Below are positions 16,173 to 25,791 of a stretch of DNA of 64,000 nucleotides, in pieces. Numbering within the stretch: the stretch's first letter is position 1; each line of letters starts with the position of its first letter. The DNA is from Eubacterium sp. (GTDB lineage Bacteria; Bacillota; Clostridia; Lachnospirales; Lachnospiraceae), in the NCBI GenBank assembly GCA_017938215.1, contig JAGBBZ010000006.1:20362-84361 (forward strand), read 5' to 3'. The translations under genes and the position numbers were made by a program. The notes under the pieces were generated by a model. The model had not been told where the DNA came from and did no database searches. It saw only the letters and a list, made by a program, of their open reading frames with translations.

Positions 16173-18479
16173 TCATCGTTTGATTTTGATTTTTATCGTA
16201 GCTTTTTTACCACTGCCGTCTTTGGCCTTTGCGGTAATCTTCACGGTATGTCCAATTCCTTTTTTCTTCGCTTTTACTACTCCTTTTTTGGTGACAGTGG
16301 CCCATTTCTTCTTGGAACTCTTCCAGCGAACCTTTTTGTTTGTGGCATTGGATGGTGTAACAACGGCTTTTAATCGAAGTTTTTTGCCAGCGCGAAGTGT
16401 TTTTTTCTTTCCTTTGATTTTAATTTTCTTAACTTTTCTATTTTTAACGGTTGGATTGGTTTCCGTGTGGGGACTTATTGTAATCGTGACAGGAACCAAT
16501 TGTTTGCCAGGCGTTGTGGTGGTCGTGGTCGTACTGGTAGTTGTGGTTGTAGTAGACGGTGCTTCTGTTACGACATAATTGTCTAAGGAAGTTAAATCCA
16601 AAACACCACCAGAAGAACACTTGGTCCGGAGACTGCGACTTGTCCTTGTGTTGGAAACCAATCGTTGCTTACGATTGTAACTATCATCCGTCGGATACAG
16701 TTCGGCGATGAGACCGATGGCACCAGCTACCATTGGAGCAGCCATGGAGGTTCCTCTCATGATTTCATACTTGCCCAGTGCGTCGAGGTCAGGATTTGCG
16801 GTGGAAATACCGATGTTATCCAAATAGTATGTACTGGTTCCCACTGCTTGACCATCTGCTTCCATACCGAGAATTTTAAAATAGGTCTTACCATCGGAAG
16901 AAATGTAAAAACGATTCTCATCACTTCCCAGTTCGCCACGGGATACTTTCACGACATGTTCCCAAGTCATATCGCCAAGTGAATCCTCATATCCCATGAA
17001 AAGAGAAACATAATGAGTGTCTTCCGGATTTAAGTCAGCATCGGTGACATCTAAGTAGATGTATGTGGATTTGTCGGAGTGTGTTGGTGTACCAAAATCC
17101 AAGTCCCAACGCAAGCTTCCCGAATCATCACCGCCTTGATAATTTGTGGAGGCGGCATATCGGAGATCCGCGTCGATACGAGAGCTGATGGATAACTCCT
17201 CATCATGATATAGAGAAGATAATTCGCTGGCTTCATCCATCGGAAAATACTGGAATGTCAACTGTTCTTCCAATGTTTCGTCATAATAACCAGGAAGATA
17301 TGTCGTTTCATGGTAGGTGGAGAGGATTTCTTCGCCAGGGGCAAAGAGGTCCACGTCTCTGCTTCCGTAATCGGAAAAAACAGATGCCCCATCGTTAGGG
17401 GTTGAGGAACCTGTAACAAGCATGTAATTTCGTAAGGAAGACTTCATATCATACATATCATAAGGGCAAATTTGACCTTGGTCGATATCGTGATTCAAGG
17501 AATCATTTCCAGAGGCGAAAACAAAGTTGATTCCCATGCCTCCCAGTTCGTTGATTAAAGCGGCCATTGTTGAGTTGGAAGTGCCGCCACCCCAAGAGCA
17601 GTTAACAGCCACAATATTTACACCGGCTAATTTGGCCCGACGGAGGTAATTCAGCGCTTCGATAACAGTGGAATTGTCCGTGTAGCCATCTGCGCTAAAT
17701 ACCTTGAGGGACATGAGTTTTGCATTGGAAATGCCGGTAATACCAACGCCATTATTGGCCACAGCGGCAATGCTTCCGGCACAATGAGTGCCATGTCCGT
17801 TGTCATCCTGACAATTTGAATTGTGGTCGACAAAATTGTAGCCGTTGGTTCCTTCTAATGTATCGGAAGTGTTTTGCCATATATGGGGAGCAAGGTCCTC
17901 GTGAGTAGTGTCGACTCCGGTATCCATAACAGCCACAACCGGTGCGTCGGAACGAGGCATATCGGACACGGCAGAAAAGGAAATTCCCGAAGAAGTTCCG
18001 AGCTTGCTATCGCCATCCAGATGCCACTGTTTATCTGCAAAAGGATCTGTGGTTGTGGTAGTTAGATATTGTCTGTAATTTGGTTCCACACTTACGACGT
18101 AGGCGTTATTTTTCAGTTTGCTTACCAATTCTTTGGTTGAATATGTAGCAGAAGAAACTTTTGAAACGTAAAGGTCTTTTTCTTCTAGGAAATCTTGTTG
18201 TTTCGGCGTTTCTGCCAATGTCGCCGCATCGCCAAGGGGAGTGGTCTCTTCGACGGTGATGTTTTCATCAAAAGAAGTAGTCCCTTTTTGAGTGAGACTG
18301 GTCTCTTTTGGTGTTGCTAAAGTAACGAGAACGGTTCTCTCTTCATAAGGGCAATTGCTGAAAGCGGATTGCTCAGCGGAAGAAGAATATGATACCGTTG
18401 CTTGCGCCGTTCCCATAGGTTGCAATACCCCACTAAGAAGTGCCACAGAAAGGAATCCTGCATAAAGTTGTTTTTTCAT
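16173..18479 (-). CDS. Secreted subtilisin-family (S8) serine protease
   Basis: A preprotease of about 768 residues. After a signal peptide (residues about 1-27) and an inhibitor-like propeptide, the catalytic triad is visible: Asp in VAVMDTGVD, His in DDNGHGTHCAG, and Ser in RGTSMAAPMVAG. Between His and Ser lies an insert of about 150 residues resembling a beta-sandwich. A Thr-only linker leads to a strongly basic tail that resembles a Big_2 Ig-like domain rich in Lys. The basic tail could hold the enzyme at anionic wall polymers. The start at 18479 is chosen because GAGGAG lies just upstream; an ATG 15 bp earlier would bury that RBS. Substrate unknown. Confidence 0.88.
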   Translation of the reverse strand: MKKQLYAGFLSVALLSGVLQPMGTAQATVSYSSSAEQSAFSNCPYEERTVLVTLATPKETSLTQKGTTSFDENITVEETTPLGDAATLAETPKQQDFLEEKDLYVSKVSSATYSTKELVSKLKNNAYVVSVEPNYRQYLTTTTTDPFADKQWHLDGDSKLGTSSGISFSAVSDMPRSDAPVVAVMDTGVDTTHEDLAPHIWQNTSDTLEGTNGYNFVDHNSNCQDDNGHGTHCAGSIAAVANNGVGITGISNAKLMSLKVFSADGYTDNSTVIEALNYLRRAKLAGVNIVAVNCSWGGGTSNSTMAALINELGGMGINFVFASGNDSLNHDIDQGQICPYDMYDMKSSLRNYMLVTGSSTPNDGASVFSDYGSRDVDLFAPGEEILSTYHETTYLPGYYDETLEEQLTFQYFPMDEASELSSLYHDEELSISSRIDADLRYAASTNYQGGDDSGSLRWDLDFGTPTHSDKSTYIYLDVTDADLNPEDTHYVSLFMGYEDSLGDMTWEHVVKVSRGELGSDENRFYISSDGKTYFKILGMEADGQAVGTSTYYLDNIGISTANPDLDALGKYEIMRGTSMAAPMVAGAIGLIAELYPTDDSYNRKQRLVSNTRTSRSLRTKCSSGGVLDLTSLDNYVVTEAPSTTTTTTSTTTTTTTPGKQLVPVTITISPHTETNPTVKNRKVKKIKIKGKKKTLRAGKKLRLKAVVTPSNATNKKVRWKSSKKKWATVTKKGVVKAKKKGIGHTVKITAKAKDGSGKKATIKIKIKR

Positions 18480-18604
18480 ACGATGTCTCCTCATTTCTAA
18501 AAAACTGTTTATGAATTGAATTTATTTGTTGTTTTTTTCCTTTGTAACTGTTATGATTATAATAGTATAAAAGTGTGTCGAAAACGTGAAAGGAGTGTGG
18601 ATTC

Positions 18605-19690
18605 ATGCTTTTTGTTAAAGTGGATGAGTTAAAGCCGGGCATGCGTCTCGGAAAACCCATTTACAATAAAAACGGAGTTCTTTTGTATGATCGTGATACA
18701 AAGCTGACCATGCAGGCGATATATGGTATCAAAAATTTTGGGTTGATGGGATTATACATATTGGAACCAGCGGAGCCGGTACCGCCGATGACAGAAGAAG
18801 ACATTAACTTTGAGCGGTTTCAGACCATGGCTGTGTTCAGTATACGAGAAGATTTGGAACTGCTTGCATCAGGGAAAAAGGATAAAGGTTTGGATTGGCT
18901 ATGCAGTCTGGTTATAAAGAATTATGCTGGTATCAATCACAAAATCAATTTTGTGCAAAGTCTGCGAAGCAGCGAGGATTTTGTGTACAAACATAGTATC
19001 AATGTTGCGATATTGACAGCAATCATAGCGGGACGCATGAGTATGCCACCGGCACGAATCAATTCTTTGGTAAAGGCGGCGCTTTTGCATGACTGTGGTG
19101 GTGTGAAAGTGAAGGGCGTTACGGATGCGGATGAAAACGATGAAATTAAAGGTCTTGTGAAGATCAATACTTACGAGATTTTACGAAACAATAATGATTT
19201 GGATGAAGGCATTTATCGTATGATTCAGCATATGCAGGAGTTGTACACAAGAGGCGATGATAGTAAAGTTTCGGATGTGGCAAAGGCAGATGTCAATGCA
19301 GCCATTCTCCTTGTGGCAGATGCCTATGATCGTATGACTGCGATGAAGTCCTACGCAGAGCCAACGAGCGAAGTGCGAGCGTTGCGTGAACTTTTGGCGA
19401 ATCCGGAAGTATATGATCCGGTTGTGGTACAGGCGCTGATCAATGGAATTAATGTCCTGTATCCGGGAGTTTGTGTGGAGCTTACGGATCATGTTCGTGG
19501 ACTTGTTATCATTGAAAATCCAATGGATATTTTCAAACCTTGGGTGCTTAGTTTCCATGATAATCAGTTGTATGATTTATCCAGCCCATCCGCGTGTGAT
19601 GGTCTTGAGTTGGTGGACATCATGAAGACTATGGACAATCGTATCAAGCTGGATCGCGAGCTTTTGAAGGAGTATCAGACACTGAAATAA
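18605..19690 (+). CDS. HD-GYP-related domain protein with degenerate motif
   Basis: A soluble 361-residue protein. The N-terminal region (LKPGMRLGKPIYNKNGVLL) is the DUF3391-like lead often found before HD-GYP domains. The HD core is present (YKHSINVA, then LLHDCGG) and so is the late VADAYDRMTAMKSY segment. The diagnostic HHExxDGxGYP stretch is replaced by QHMQELYTRGDD, so several metal ligands are missing. It may bind or sense cyclic di-GMP rather than hydrolyse it, or do something else. The RBS AAAGGAG lies about 9 bp upstream. It stands alone between the subtilase gene, which it diverges from, and the ileS leader. Confidence 0.75.
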   Translation: MLFVKVDELKPGMRLGKPIYNKNGVLLYDRDTKLTMQAIYGIKNFGLMGLYILEPAEPVPPMTEEDINFERFQTMAVFSIREDLELLASGKKDKGLDWLCSLVIKNYAGINHKINFVQSLRSSEDFVYKHSINVAILTAIIAGRMSMPPARINSLVKAALLHDCGGVKVKGVTDADENDEIKGLVKINTYEILRNNNDLDEGIYRMIQHMQELYTRGDDSKVSDVAKADVNAAILLVADAYDRMTAMKSYAEPTSEVRALRELLANPEVYDPVVVQALINGINVLYPGVCVELTDHVRGLVIIENPMDIFKPWVLSFHDNQLYDLSSPSACDGLELVDIMKTMDNRIKLDRELLKEYQTLK

Positions 19691-19745
19691 TCAATGTTGC
19701 TATAAGAAATCTTGAATATTTCCTTATTTTTAGGGGAATTGTACA

Positions 19746-19774
19746 TTGACTTTTTCAGAAAAAGCTTTTATTAT
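19746..19774 (+). promoter_or_regulatory. Promoter of the ileS leader
   Basis: TTGACT (19746-19751) and TATTAT (19769-19774) are 17 bp apart, placing the transcript start near 19781, just before the T-box stem I. Confidence 0.75.
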
Positions 19775-19784
19775 AGAAGAGAAT

Positions 19785-20045
19785 AAAGACGATGATGGAG
19801 ACAGTAGCAGACAGAAGAAAGTCCTAGTGAGCCGGAGATAGTGGAAAACCGGTACGAGTAGCTTTCTGTGAAGATCCCTCCTGAGTTGAGAAGCCGAACG
19901 AGCGGTCTAGTAGGTTGATCCGGGTTCTACCGTTATATGGAAAACTTTAAGCAAATGATAGATGGATTTGTTTGAATGTCAAAACAGGTGGTTAATGAAA
20001 CGTATTTATGGGCTTTCATCCTTTTTTGGGTGGAAGCCCTTCGTA
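19785..20045 (+). promoter_or_regulatory. T-box leader controlling ileS (Ile specifier)
   Basis: The roughly 260-nt leader has the T-box order. A stem I region contains a GAAGATCCCTCC stretch in which ATC (19874-19876) fits an isoleucine specifier. A variant T-box core GGTGGTTA (19987-19994) would contact the tRNA acceptor end. A hairpin at 20010-20039 (GGGCTTTCATCC against GGGTGGAAGCCC) acts as terminator. ATGAAA at 19995-20000 can instead pair with TTTCAT at 20014-20019, forming the antiterminator when uncharged tRNA-Ile binds. Odd points are the divergent T-box core and only a weak T-run after the terminator. It is directly upstream of ileS, which fits. Confidence 0.85.
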
Positions 20046-20050
20046 GTATT

Positions 20051-20114
20051 AGGAGGCAAGGTGCGCGTGGCGCACCTGACAAGTTTGTTTCACAAACTTG
20101 ATAGAATAAGGAGG
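20051..20114 (+). repeat. Double-hairpin intergenic repeat, copy 1
   Basis: AGGAGGCAA is followed by a 7-bp hairpin GGTGCGC/GCGCACC (20060-20076) and an 8-bp hairpin CAAGTTTG/CAAACTTG (20080-20100), then the ileS RBS AGGAGG. The same layout with related sequence recurs at 35697-35744 and, shortened, at 48786-48816. Confidence 0.75.
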
Positions 20115-20121
20115 TAATTAG

Positions 20122-23100
20122 ATGTACGAAAAAGTCTCAACAGGTTTAAACTTTGTTGACAGAGAAAAAGAAGTAGAAAAGTTTTGGAAGGACAATGATA
20201 TCTTCAAGAAGAGTATTGATCTTCGCGAAGGATGTCCGACTTACATGTTTTACGATGGACCGCCTACGGCAAATGGTAAGCCACACATCGGTCACGTATT
20301 GACTCGAGTAATCAAAGATATGATTCCAAGATACCGTACCATGAAAGGCTATCAGGTACCACGTAAGGCTGGTTGGGATACCCACGGTCTTCCTGTAGAG
20401 CTGGAGGTTGAGAAGCTTCTTGGTCTGAATGGAAAAGAGCAGATTGAAGAGTATGGTATGGAACCATTCATTAATAAATGTAAAGAATCCGTATGGCAGT
20501 ACAAAGGTATGTGGGAGGATTTCTCTGGTACCGTTGGTTTTTGGGCAGATATGGATAACCCATACGTAACCTACGACGATGACTTTATCGAGTCCGAGTG
20601 GTGGGCATTGAACCAGATTTGGAACAAAGGCCTTTTGTACAAAGGATTTAAGATCGTTCCTTACTGTCCTCGTTGTGGTACTCCACTTTCCACAGCGGAA
20701 GTATCCCAGGGATATAAGACAGTGAAAGAGCGTTCCGCCATCGTTCGTTTTAAAGTGGTAGGAGAGGATGCTTATTTCCTTGCATGGACCACCACACCAT
20801 GGACATTGCCAAGTAACGTGGCACTTTGTGTGAACCCGGATGATACGTATGTGAAAGTAAAGGCAGCAGATGGTTACACATATTATATGGCAGAAGCACT
20901 TTTGGATTCCGTGCTTGGTAAGTTGGCAGATGAAGAAAATGGCGTGAAGGCATATGAAGTTCTGGAGACATACAAAGGAACGGATCTTGAGCGCAAAGAA
21001 TATGAGCCATTGTTTGCTTGTGCAAAGGATGTGGCTGACAAACAGAATAAAAACGGCTTTTTCGTTACATGCGACAGCTATGTAACCATGTCCGATGGTA
21101 CCGGTATCGTACACATCGCTCCTGCATTCGGTGAAGACGATGCCAATGTAGGACGTAAATACGACTTGCCATTTGTACAGTTTGTAAATGAAAAAGGTGA
21201 GTTGACAGAAGAGACTGCGTATGCAGGTACTTTTGTTAAGGATGCAGACATGCAGATTCTCACTGACCTTGAGAAGGAAGGAAAACTCTTTGAAGCTCCA
21301 AAATTCGAGCATGAGTATCCACACTGCTGGAGATGTGACACGCCATTGATCTACTATGCAAGAGAGTCTTGGTACATCAAGGAAACAGCAGTAAAAGAAG
21401 ATTTGATCCGTAACAACAATACGGTAAACTGGATTCCGGAGTCCATCGGAAAGGGACGTTTTGGAAACTGGTTGGAGAATATCCAGGATTGGGCGATTTC
21501 CCGTAACCGTTACTGGGGAACTCCGCTGAACATCTGGGAGTGTGAGTGCTGTGGACATCAGGAGTCCATCGGAAGCCGTGCCGAACTTGCAGAGCGTTCC
21601 GGGGATCCGGAAGCTGCGAAAGTAGAGCTTCATCGTCCATACATCGATGCCGTGACATTTACTTGTCCGGATTGTGGTAAGACCATGAAGCGTGTACCGG
21701 AAGTGGTTGACTGTTGGTTTGACTCCGGTGCGATGCCATTTGCGCAGCACCACTATCCATTTGAAAATAAGGAGCTCTTTGAGTCTCAGTTCCCGGCACA
21801 GTTTATCTCTGAGGCGGTGGATCAGACTCGTGGATGGTTCCATTCCTTGATGGCAGAGTCCACATTGCTTTTCAATAAAGCACCGTATGAGAATGTTATC
21901 GTTCTTGGCCATGTACAGGATGAAAATGGTCAGAAGATGAGTAAGAGTAAAGGAAATGCCGTGGATCCATTTGATGCGTTGGAGAAATATGGCGCGGACG
22001 CAATCCGCTGGTATTTCTACGTGAACTCTGCACCATGGTTGCCGAACCGTTTCCATGGTAAGGCAGTTATCGAGGGTCAGCGTAAGTTTATGGGAACTTT
22101 GTGGAACACCTACGCCTTCTTCGTACTGTATGCGAATATTGATAATTTTGATGCCACAAAATATACATTGGATTATGATAAATTGTCTGTGATGGACAAA
22201 TGGCTTCTTAGCAAGTTGAATACGGTTGTGAAGGAAGTGGATGAAAACCTTGGCAATTACCGAATCCCTGAGACAGCAAGAGCACTTCAGGACTTTGTGG
22301 ATGACATGAGTAACTGGTATGTTCGTCGTTGTCGTGAGCGTTTTTGGGCAAAGGGCATGGAGCAGGATAAGATTAATGCATACATGACATTGTACACCGC
22401 TCTCGTAACCATCAGTAAGGCAGCAGCACCAATGATTCCATTTATGACAGAGAGCATTTATCAGAATCTTGTGTGCAGCATCGACAAGAGTGCACCAGAA
22501 AGTATTCATTTGTGTGACTTCCCAGAAGTGAACACCGCATGGATTGACAATGATTTGGAGAGCAAGATGGATGAACTTCTTCAGATCGTCGTACTTGGTC
22601 GTGCTTGCCGTAACGAGGCAAATATCAAGAATCGTCAGCCAATCGGAAAATTGTATGTTAAGTCAGACAATGAATTGTCCGATTTCTATAAAGAGATTAT
22701 CGCAGAGGAATTGAACGTGAAAGAAGTAGTATTTACTGCCGACGTTCGCGACTTTACAACCTATGCTTTTAAACCACAGCTTCGTACCCTCGGTAAGAGA
22801 TTTGGAAGCCGTTTGAATGCATTGAAAGAAGTATTGGCTGGCTTGGATGGAAATGCAACGATGGATACGTTGAATGCAACCGGTGAGGTTACCATTCATG
22901 TAGAAGGAACCGATGAGGTTCTGGCAAAGGATGATCTTTTGATCGAGTCCGCACAGATGGAGGGCTATGTATCTCAGGAAGATCGTGGAATCACAGTTGT
23001 CATTGATACCAACTTGACAGAAGAACTCATCGAGGAAGGTTTTGTACGTGAGATCATCAGTAAGATTCAGAACATGCGTAAGGATGCCGGATTTGAAGTG

Positions 23101-23289
23101 ATGGATCACATTGAAGTGTACGAAGTAGGTAGTGACAAAATCACAGAAGTGATTACAAGAAATGCCGATGAGATCAAAGCAGAAGTCCTTGCGGATAAGA
23201 TTATTCTCGGTGATATGCAAGGTCATACCGCAGAGTGGAAGATCAACGGTGAGGAGGTAACACTTGGAGTGGCTAAAAACTCGTTTTAA
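20122..23289 (+). CDS. ileS: Isoleucine-tRNA ligase, IleRS2-like
   Basis: A cytoplasmic class I aminoacyl-tRNA synthetase of 1055 residues that charges tRNA-Ile. The HIGH motif (KPHIGHVLTR, about residue 57) and KMSKS motif (QKMSKSKGN, about residue 614) flank a large editing domain. The length, the HVLTRVIKD context after HIGH and the QKMSKSKG form resemble the eukaryal-like IleRS2 type, which is often naturally tolerant of mupirocin. That subtype call is an inference. It starts behind AGGAGG (20110-20115) and a T-box. glgP begins 46 bp after the stop codon. Confidence 0.95.
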   Translation: MYEKVSTGLNFVDREKEVEKFWKDNDIFKKSIDLREGCPTYMFYDGPPTANGKPHIGHVLTRVIKDMIPRYRTMKGYQVPRKAGWDTHGLPVELEVEKLLGLNGKEQIEEYGMEPFINKCKESVWQYKGMWEDFSGTVGFWADMDNPYVTYDDDFIESEWWALNQIWNKGLLYKGFKIVPYCPRCGTPLSTAEVSQGYKTVKERSAIVRFKVVGEDAYFLAWTTTPWTLPSNVALCVNPDDTYVKVKAADGYTYYMAEALLDSVLGKLADEENGVKAYEVLETYKGTDLERKEYEPLFACAKDVADKQNKNGFFVTCDSYVTMSDGTGIVHIAPAFGEDDANVGRKYDLPFVQFVNEKGELTEETAYAGTFVKDADMQILTDLEKEGKLFEAPKFEHEYPHCWRCDTPLIYYARESWYIKETAVKEDLIRNNNTVNWIPESIGKGRFGNWLENIQDWAISRNRYWGTPLNIWECECCGHQESIGSRAELAERSGDPEAAKVELHRPYIDAVTFTCPDCGKTMKRVPEVVDCWFDSGAMPFAQHHYPFENKELFESQFPAQFISEAVDQTRGWFHSLMAESTLLFNKAPYENVIVLGHVQDENGQKMSKSKGNAVDPFDALEKYGADAIRWYFYVNSAPWLPNRFHGKAVIEGQRKFMGTLWNTYAFFVLYANIDNFDATKYTLDYDKLSVMDKWLLSKLNTVVKEVDENLGNYRIPETARALQDFVDDMSNWYVRRCRERFWAKGMEQDKINAYMTLYTALVTISKAAAPMIPFMTESIYQNLVCSIDKSAPESIHLCDFPEVNTAWIDNDLESKMDELLQIVVLGRACRNEANIKNRQPIGKLYVKSDNELSDFYKEIIAEELNVKEVVFTADVRDFTTYAFKPQLRTLGKRFGSRLNALKEVLAGLDGNATMDTLNATGEVTIHVEGTDEVLAKDDLLIESAQMEGYVSQEDRGITVVIDTNLTEELIEEGFVREIISKIQNMRKDAGFEVMDHIEVYEVGSDKITEVITRNADEIKAEVLADKIILGDMQGHTAEWKINGEEVTLGVAKNSF

Positions 23290-23335
23290 AGCGAGGTTTC
23301 AGAAAAAGGTAAAGTATGAAAGCGAGGAAGAGAGT

Positions 23336-25789
23336 ATGGATTTTATTACAGAACATGATCGTAAGATGCAGTTGAAGAACGACATTGAGAACTATATGAA
23401 ACTGTTGTTTCGTAAGCCTGTGGAGAAAGCATCTCCACAGCAGTTGTTCCAGGCGGTAGCTTACGCAGTAAAGGATACGGTTGTTGATGATTGGTTGGAC
23501 ACACACAAACAATATACAGAGCAGGATGTAAAGACGGTATACTATTTGTCCATGGAATTTTTGATGGGTCGTGCCCTTGGAAATATGATCATTAACTTGA
23601 AGCAGGACAAAGTGGTTCGTGAAGTATTGGAAGAGCTTGGTGTGGACTTGGATGCCATCGAGGATCAGGAGCCGGATGCAGCGCTTGGCAATGGTGGTCT
23701 GGGACGTCTGGCAGCATGTTTCCTGGAGTCTTTGTCTACTCTTGGCTATCCTGCGTACGGATGCGGTATCCGTTACAAATATGGTATGTTCATGCAGAAA
23801 ATCGAGAATGGTTTTCAGGTTGAGGCACCGGATGATTGGTTAAAGGATGGAAACCCATTTGAAATGAAACGTCCGGAGTATGCCGTAGAGGTTAAATTCG
23901 GCGGTTATGTAGCAGTTCGCAGAGATGAGAACGGTCGTGACCGATATGTTCAAGAGGACTATCAGTCTGTTAAAGCGGTACCATACGATGTGCCTGTTGT
24001 GGGCTACGGAAATCGTATCGTAAATACCCTTCGTATCTGGGATGCAGAGGCAATCGATACATTTAACCTGGAGTCCTTTGATAAGGGAGATTATCAGAAG
24101 GCAGTGGAGCAGCAGAACTTGGCTCGTACCATCTGTGAAGTATTGTATCCAAATGACAATCACACCGCAGGGAAAGAGCTTCGTTTGAAACAGCAGTATT
24201 TCTTCGTATCTGCCAGCATTCAGCGTGCTGTGACAAAATACATGGAAACGCATGACGACATTCATGGCTTGCCTGAGAAAGTGTGCTTCCAGCTCAATGA
24301 TACCCACCCAACGGTAACGGTACCAGAGTTGATGCGAATCCTTTTGGACGAGTACTTCCTTGAGTGGGACGATGCATGGGAGATCACAACAAAAACATGT
24401 GCGTACACAAACCATACCATCATGTCAGAGGCATTAGAGAAATGGCCAATCGACTTGTTCTCTCGACTTCTTCCTAGAATCTATCAGATTACGGAAGAGA
24501 TCAATCGTCGTTTCCAGAATAAGATTGCAGAGCAGTATCCTGGAAATTTTGAGAAAGTTCAGAAAATGGCAATCATTTACGATGGTCAGGTAAAAATGGC
24601 ACATCTTGCTATCGCAGCAGGATTCTCCGTAAATGGTGTGGCTCGACTTCACACCGAGATTTTGAAAAATCAGGAGTTAAAAGACTTCTATGAGATGATG
24701 CCAGAGAAATTTAACAATAAGACAAATGGTATTACCCAGAGACGTTTCCTTCTTCATGGAAACCCACTGTTGGCAAGCTGGGTATCCGGTAAAGTTGGTC
24801 AGGGCTGGATCACAGACCTTTCCATTTTGGATAAATTGACTCCATTTGCCGACGACGCAAGAGCAAAGCAGGAGTTTATGGATATCAAACACCAGAACAA
24901 GATTCGTCTTGCAAAATATATCAAAGAACACAATGGCATCGATGTGGATCCAAACTCCATCTTCGATGTACAGGTAAAACGACTTCACGAGTACAAACGT
25001 CAGTTGTTGAACATTCTTCATGTAATGTATTTGTACAATGAAGTAAAAGCAAATCCAGATATGGATATGGTACCACACACATTTATCTTCGGCGCAAAGG
25101 CTTCTGCGGGATATCGCCGTGCAAAAGCCATCATCAAGCTGATTAACAGTGTGGCAGATGTGGTAAACAATGATGCGTCCATCCGTGGAAAGATTAAAGT
25201 GGTATTTATCGAGAACTACCGTGTCAGCAACGCAGAGATTATCTTTGCGGCAGCAGATGTTTCAGAGCAGATTTCTACAGCAAGTAAAGAAGCATCCGGA
25301 ACCGGTAACATGAAATTTATGCTCAATGGTGCTCCAACCCTTGGAACCATGGACGGTGCGAATGTAGAGATCGTGGAAGAAGTAGGCGAAGAAAATGCAT
25401 TTATCTTTGGACTTTCTTCTCAGGAAGTTATCGACTTCGAGCACAACAACCAGTACAATCCACGTGACATTTACAACTCCGACCCAGCCATCCGTAAGGT
25501 GGTTGACCAGTTGATCGATGGCACATACGGTGATCCACAGTTGTACCGCGAGCTTTACTCCTCTTTGCTGGATAGCAATGGATACGAGCGCGCAGACCAG
25601 TACTTCATCCTGAAGGATTTCCGTTCTTACGCAGAGGCACAGAAGAAAGTGGATGCAGCATATCGTGACAAGGAAGCATGGGCGAAGATGGCGATGCTGA
25701 ATGTGGCGAAATGTGGTAAGTTCTCTTCGGACCGTACGATTGAGGAGTATGCGAAGGAGATTTGGAAGCTGGAGAAAGTGACACTGTAA
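23336..25789 (+). CDS. glgP: Glycogen/maltodextrin phosphorylase (GT35)
   Basis: A protein of about 817 residues that releases glucose-1-phosphate from alpha-1,4-glucans using pyridoxal phosphate. The N-terminal half has VYYLSMEFLMGRALGN and DAALGNGGLGRLAACF. The C-terminal half has VKRLHEYKRQ and the PLP-lysine motif EASGTGNMKF near residue 660. ATG 23336 gives the usual family length and has a GAGGA motif 7 bp upstream. A TTG at 23264, 26 bp inside ileS and behind GAGGAGG, is the alternative and would add 24 residues. Cotranscription with ileS is possible because no promoter is evident between them. A very long palindrome follows the stop. Confidence 0.95.
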   Translation: MDFITEHDRKMQLKNDIENYMKLLFRKPVEKASPQQLFQAVAYAVKDTVVDDWLDTHKQYTEQDVKTVYYLSMEFLMGRALGNMIINLKQDKVVREVLEELGVDLDAIEDQEPDAALGNGGLGRLAACFLESLSTLGYPAYGCGIRYKYGMFMQKIENGFQVEAPDDWLKDGNPFEMKRPEYAVEVKFGGYVAVRRDENGRDRYVQEDYQSVKAVPYDVPVVGYGNRIVNTLRIWDAEAIDTFNLESFDKGDYQKAVEQQNLARTICEVLYPNDNHTAGKELRLKQQYFFVSASIQRAVTKYMETHDDIHGLPEKVCFQLNDTHPTVTVPELMRILLDEYFLEWDDAWEITTKTCAYTNHTIMSEALEKWPIDLFSRLLPRIYQITEEINRRFQNKIAEQYPGNFEKVQKMAIIYDGQVKMAHLAIAAGFSVNGVARLHTEILKNQELKDFYEMMPEKFNNKTNGITQRRFLLHGNPLLASWVSGKVGQGWITDLSILDKLTPFADDARAKQEFMDIKHQNKIRLAKYIKEHNGIDVDPNSIFDVQVKRLHEYKRQLLNILHVMYLYNEVKANPDMDMVPHTFIFGAKASAGYRRAKAIIKLINSVADVVNNDASIRGKIKVVFIENYRVSNAEIIFAAADVSEQISTASKEASGTGNMKFMLNGAPTLGTMDGANVEIVEEVGEENAFIFGLSSQEVIDFEHNNQYNPRDIYNSDPAIRKVVDQLIDGTYGDPQLYRELYSSLLDSNGYERADQYFILKDFRSYAEAQKKVDAAYRDKEAWAKMAMLNVAKCGKFSSDRTIEEYAKEIWKLEKVTL

Positions 25790-25791
25790 GG

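Noticed and set aside
16500-16560. Short tandem repeat as a regulatory or CRISPR-like repeat
   Set aside because: It encodes the Thr-rich linker of the subtilase; the repetition follows from Thr codons.
20146-22509. 787-codon open frame on the minus strand opposite ileS
   Set aside because: It lies wholly within the confidently identified ileS, is Cys/His/Ile-rich in a way typical of antisense shadows, and shows no motif or RBS.
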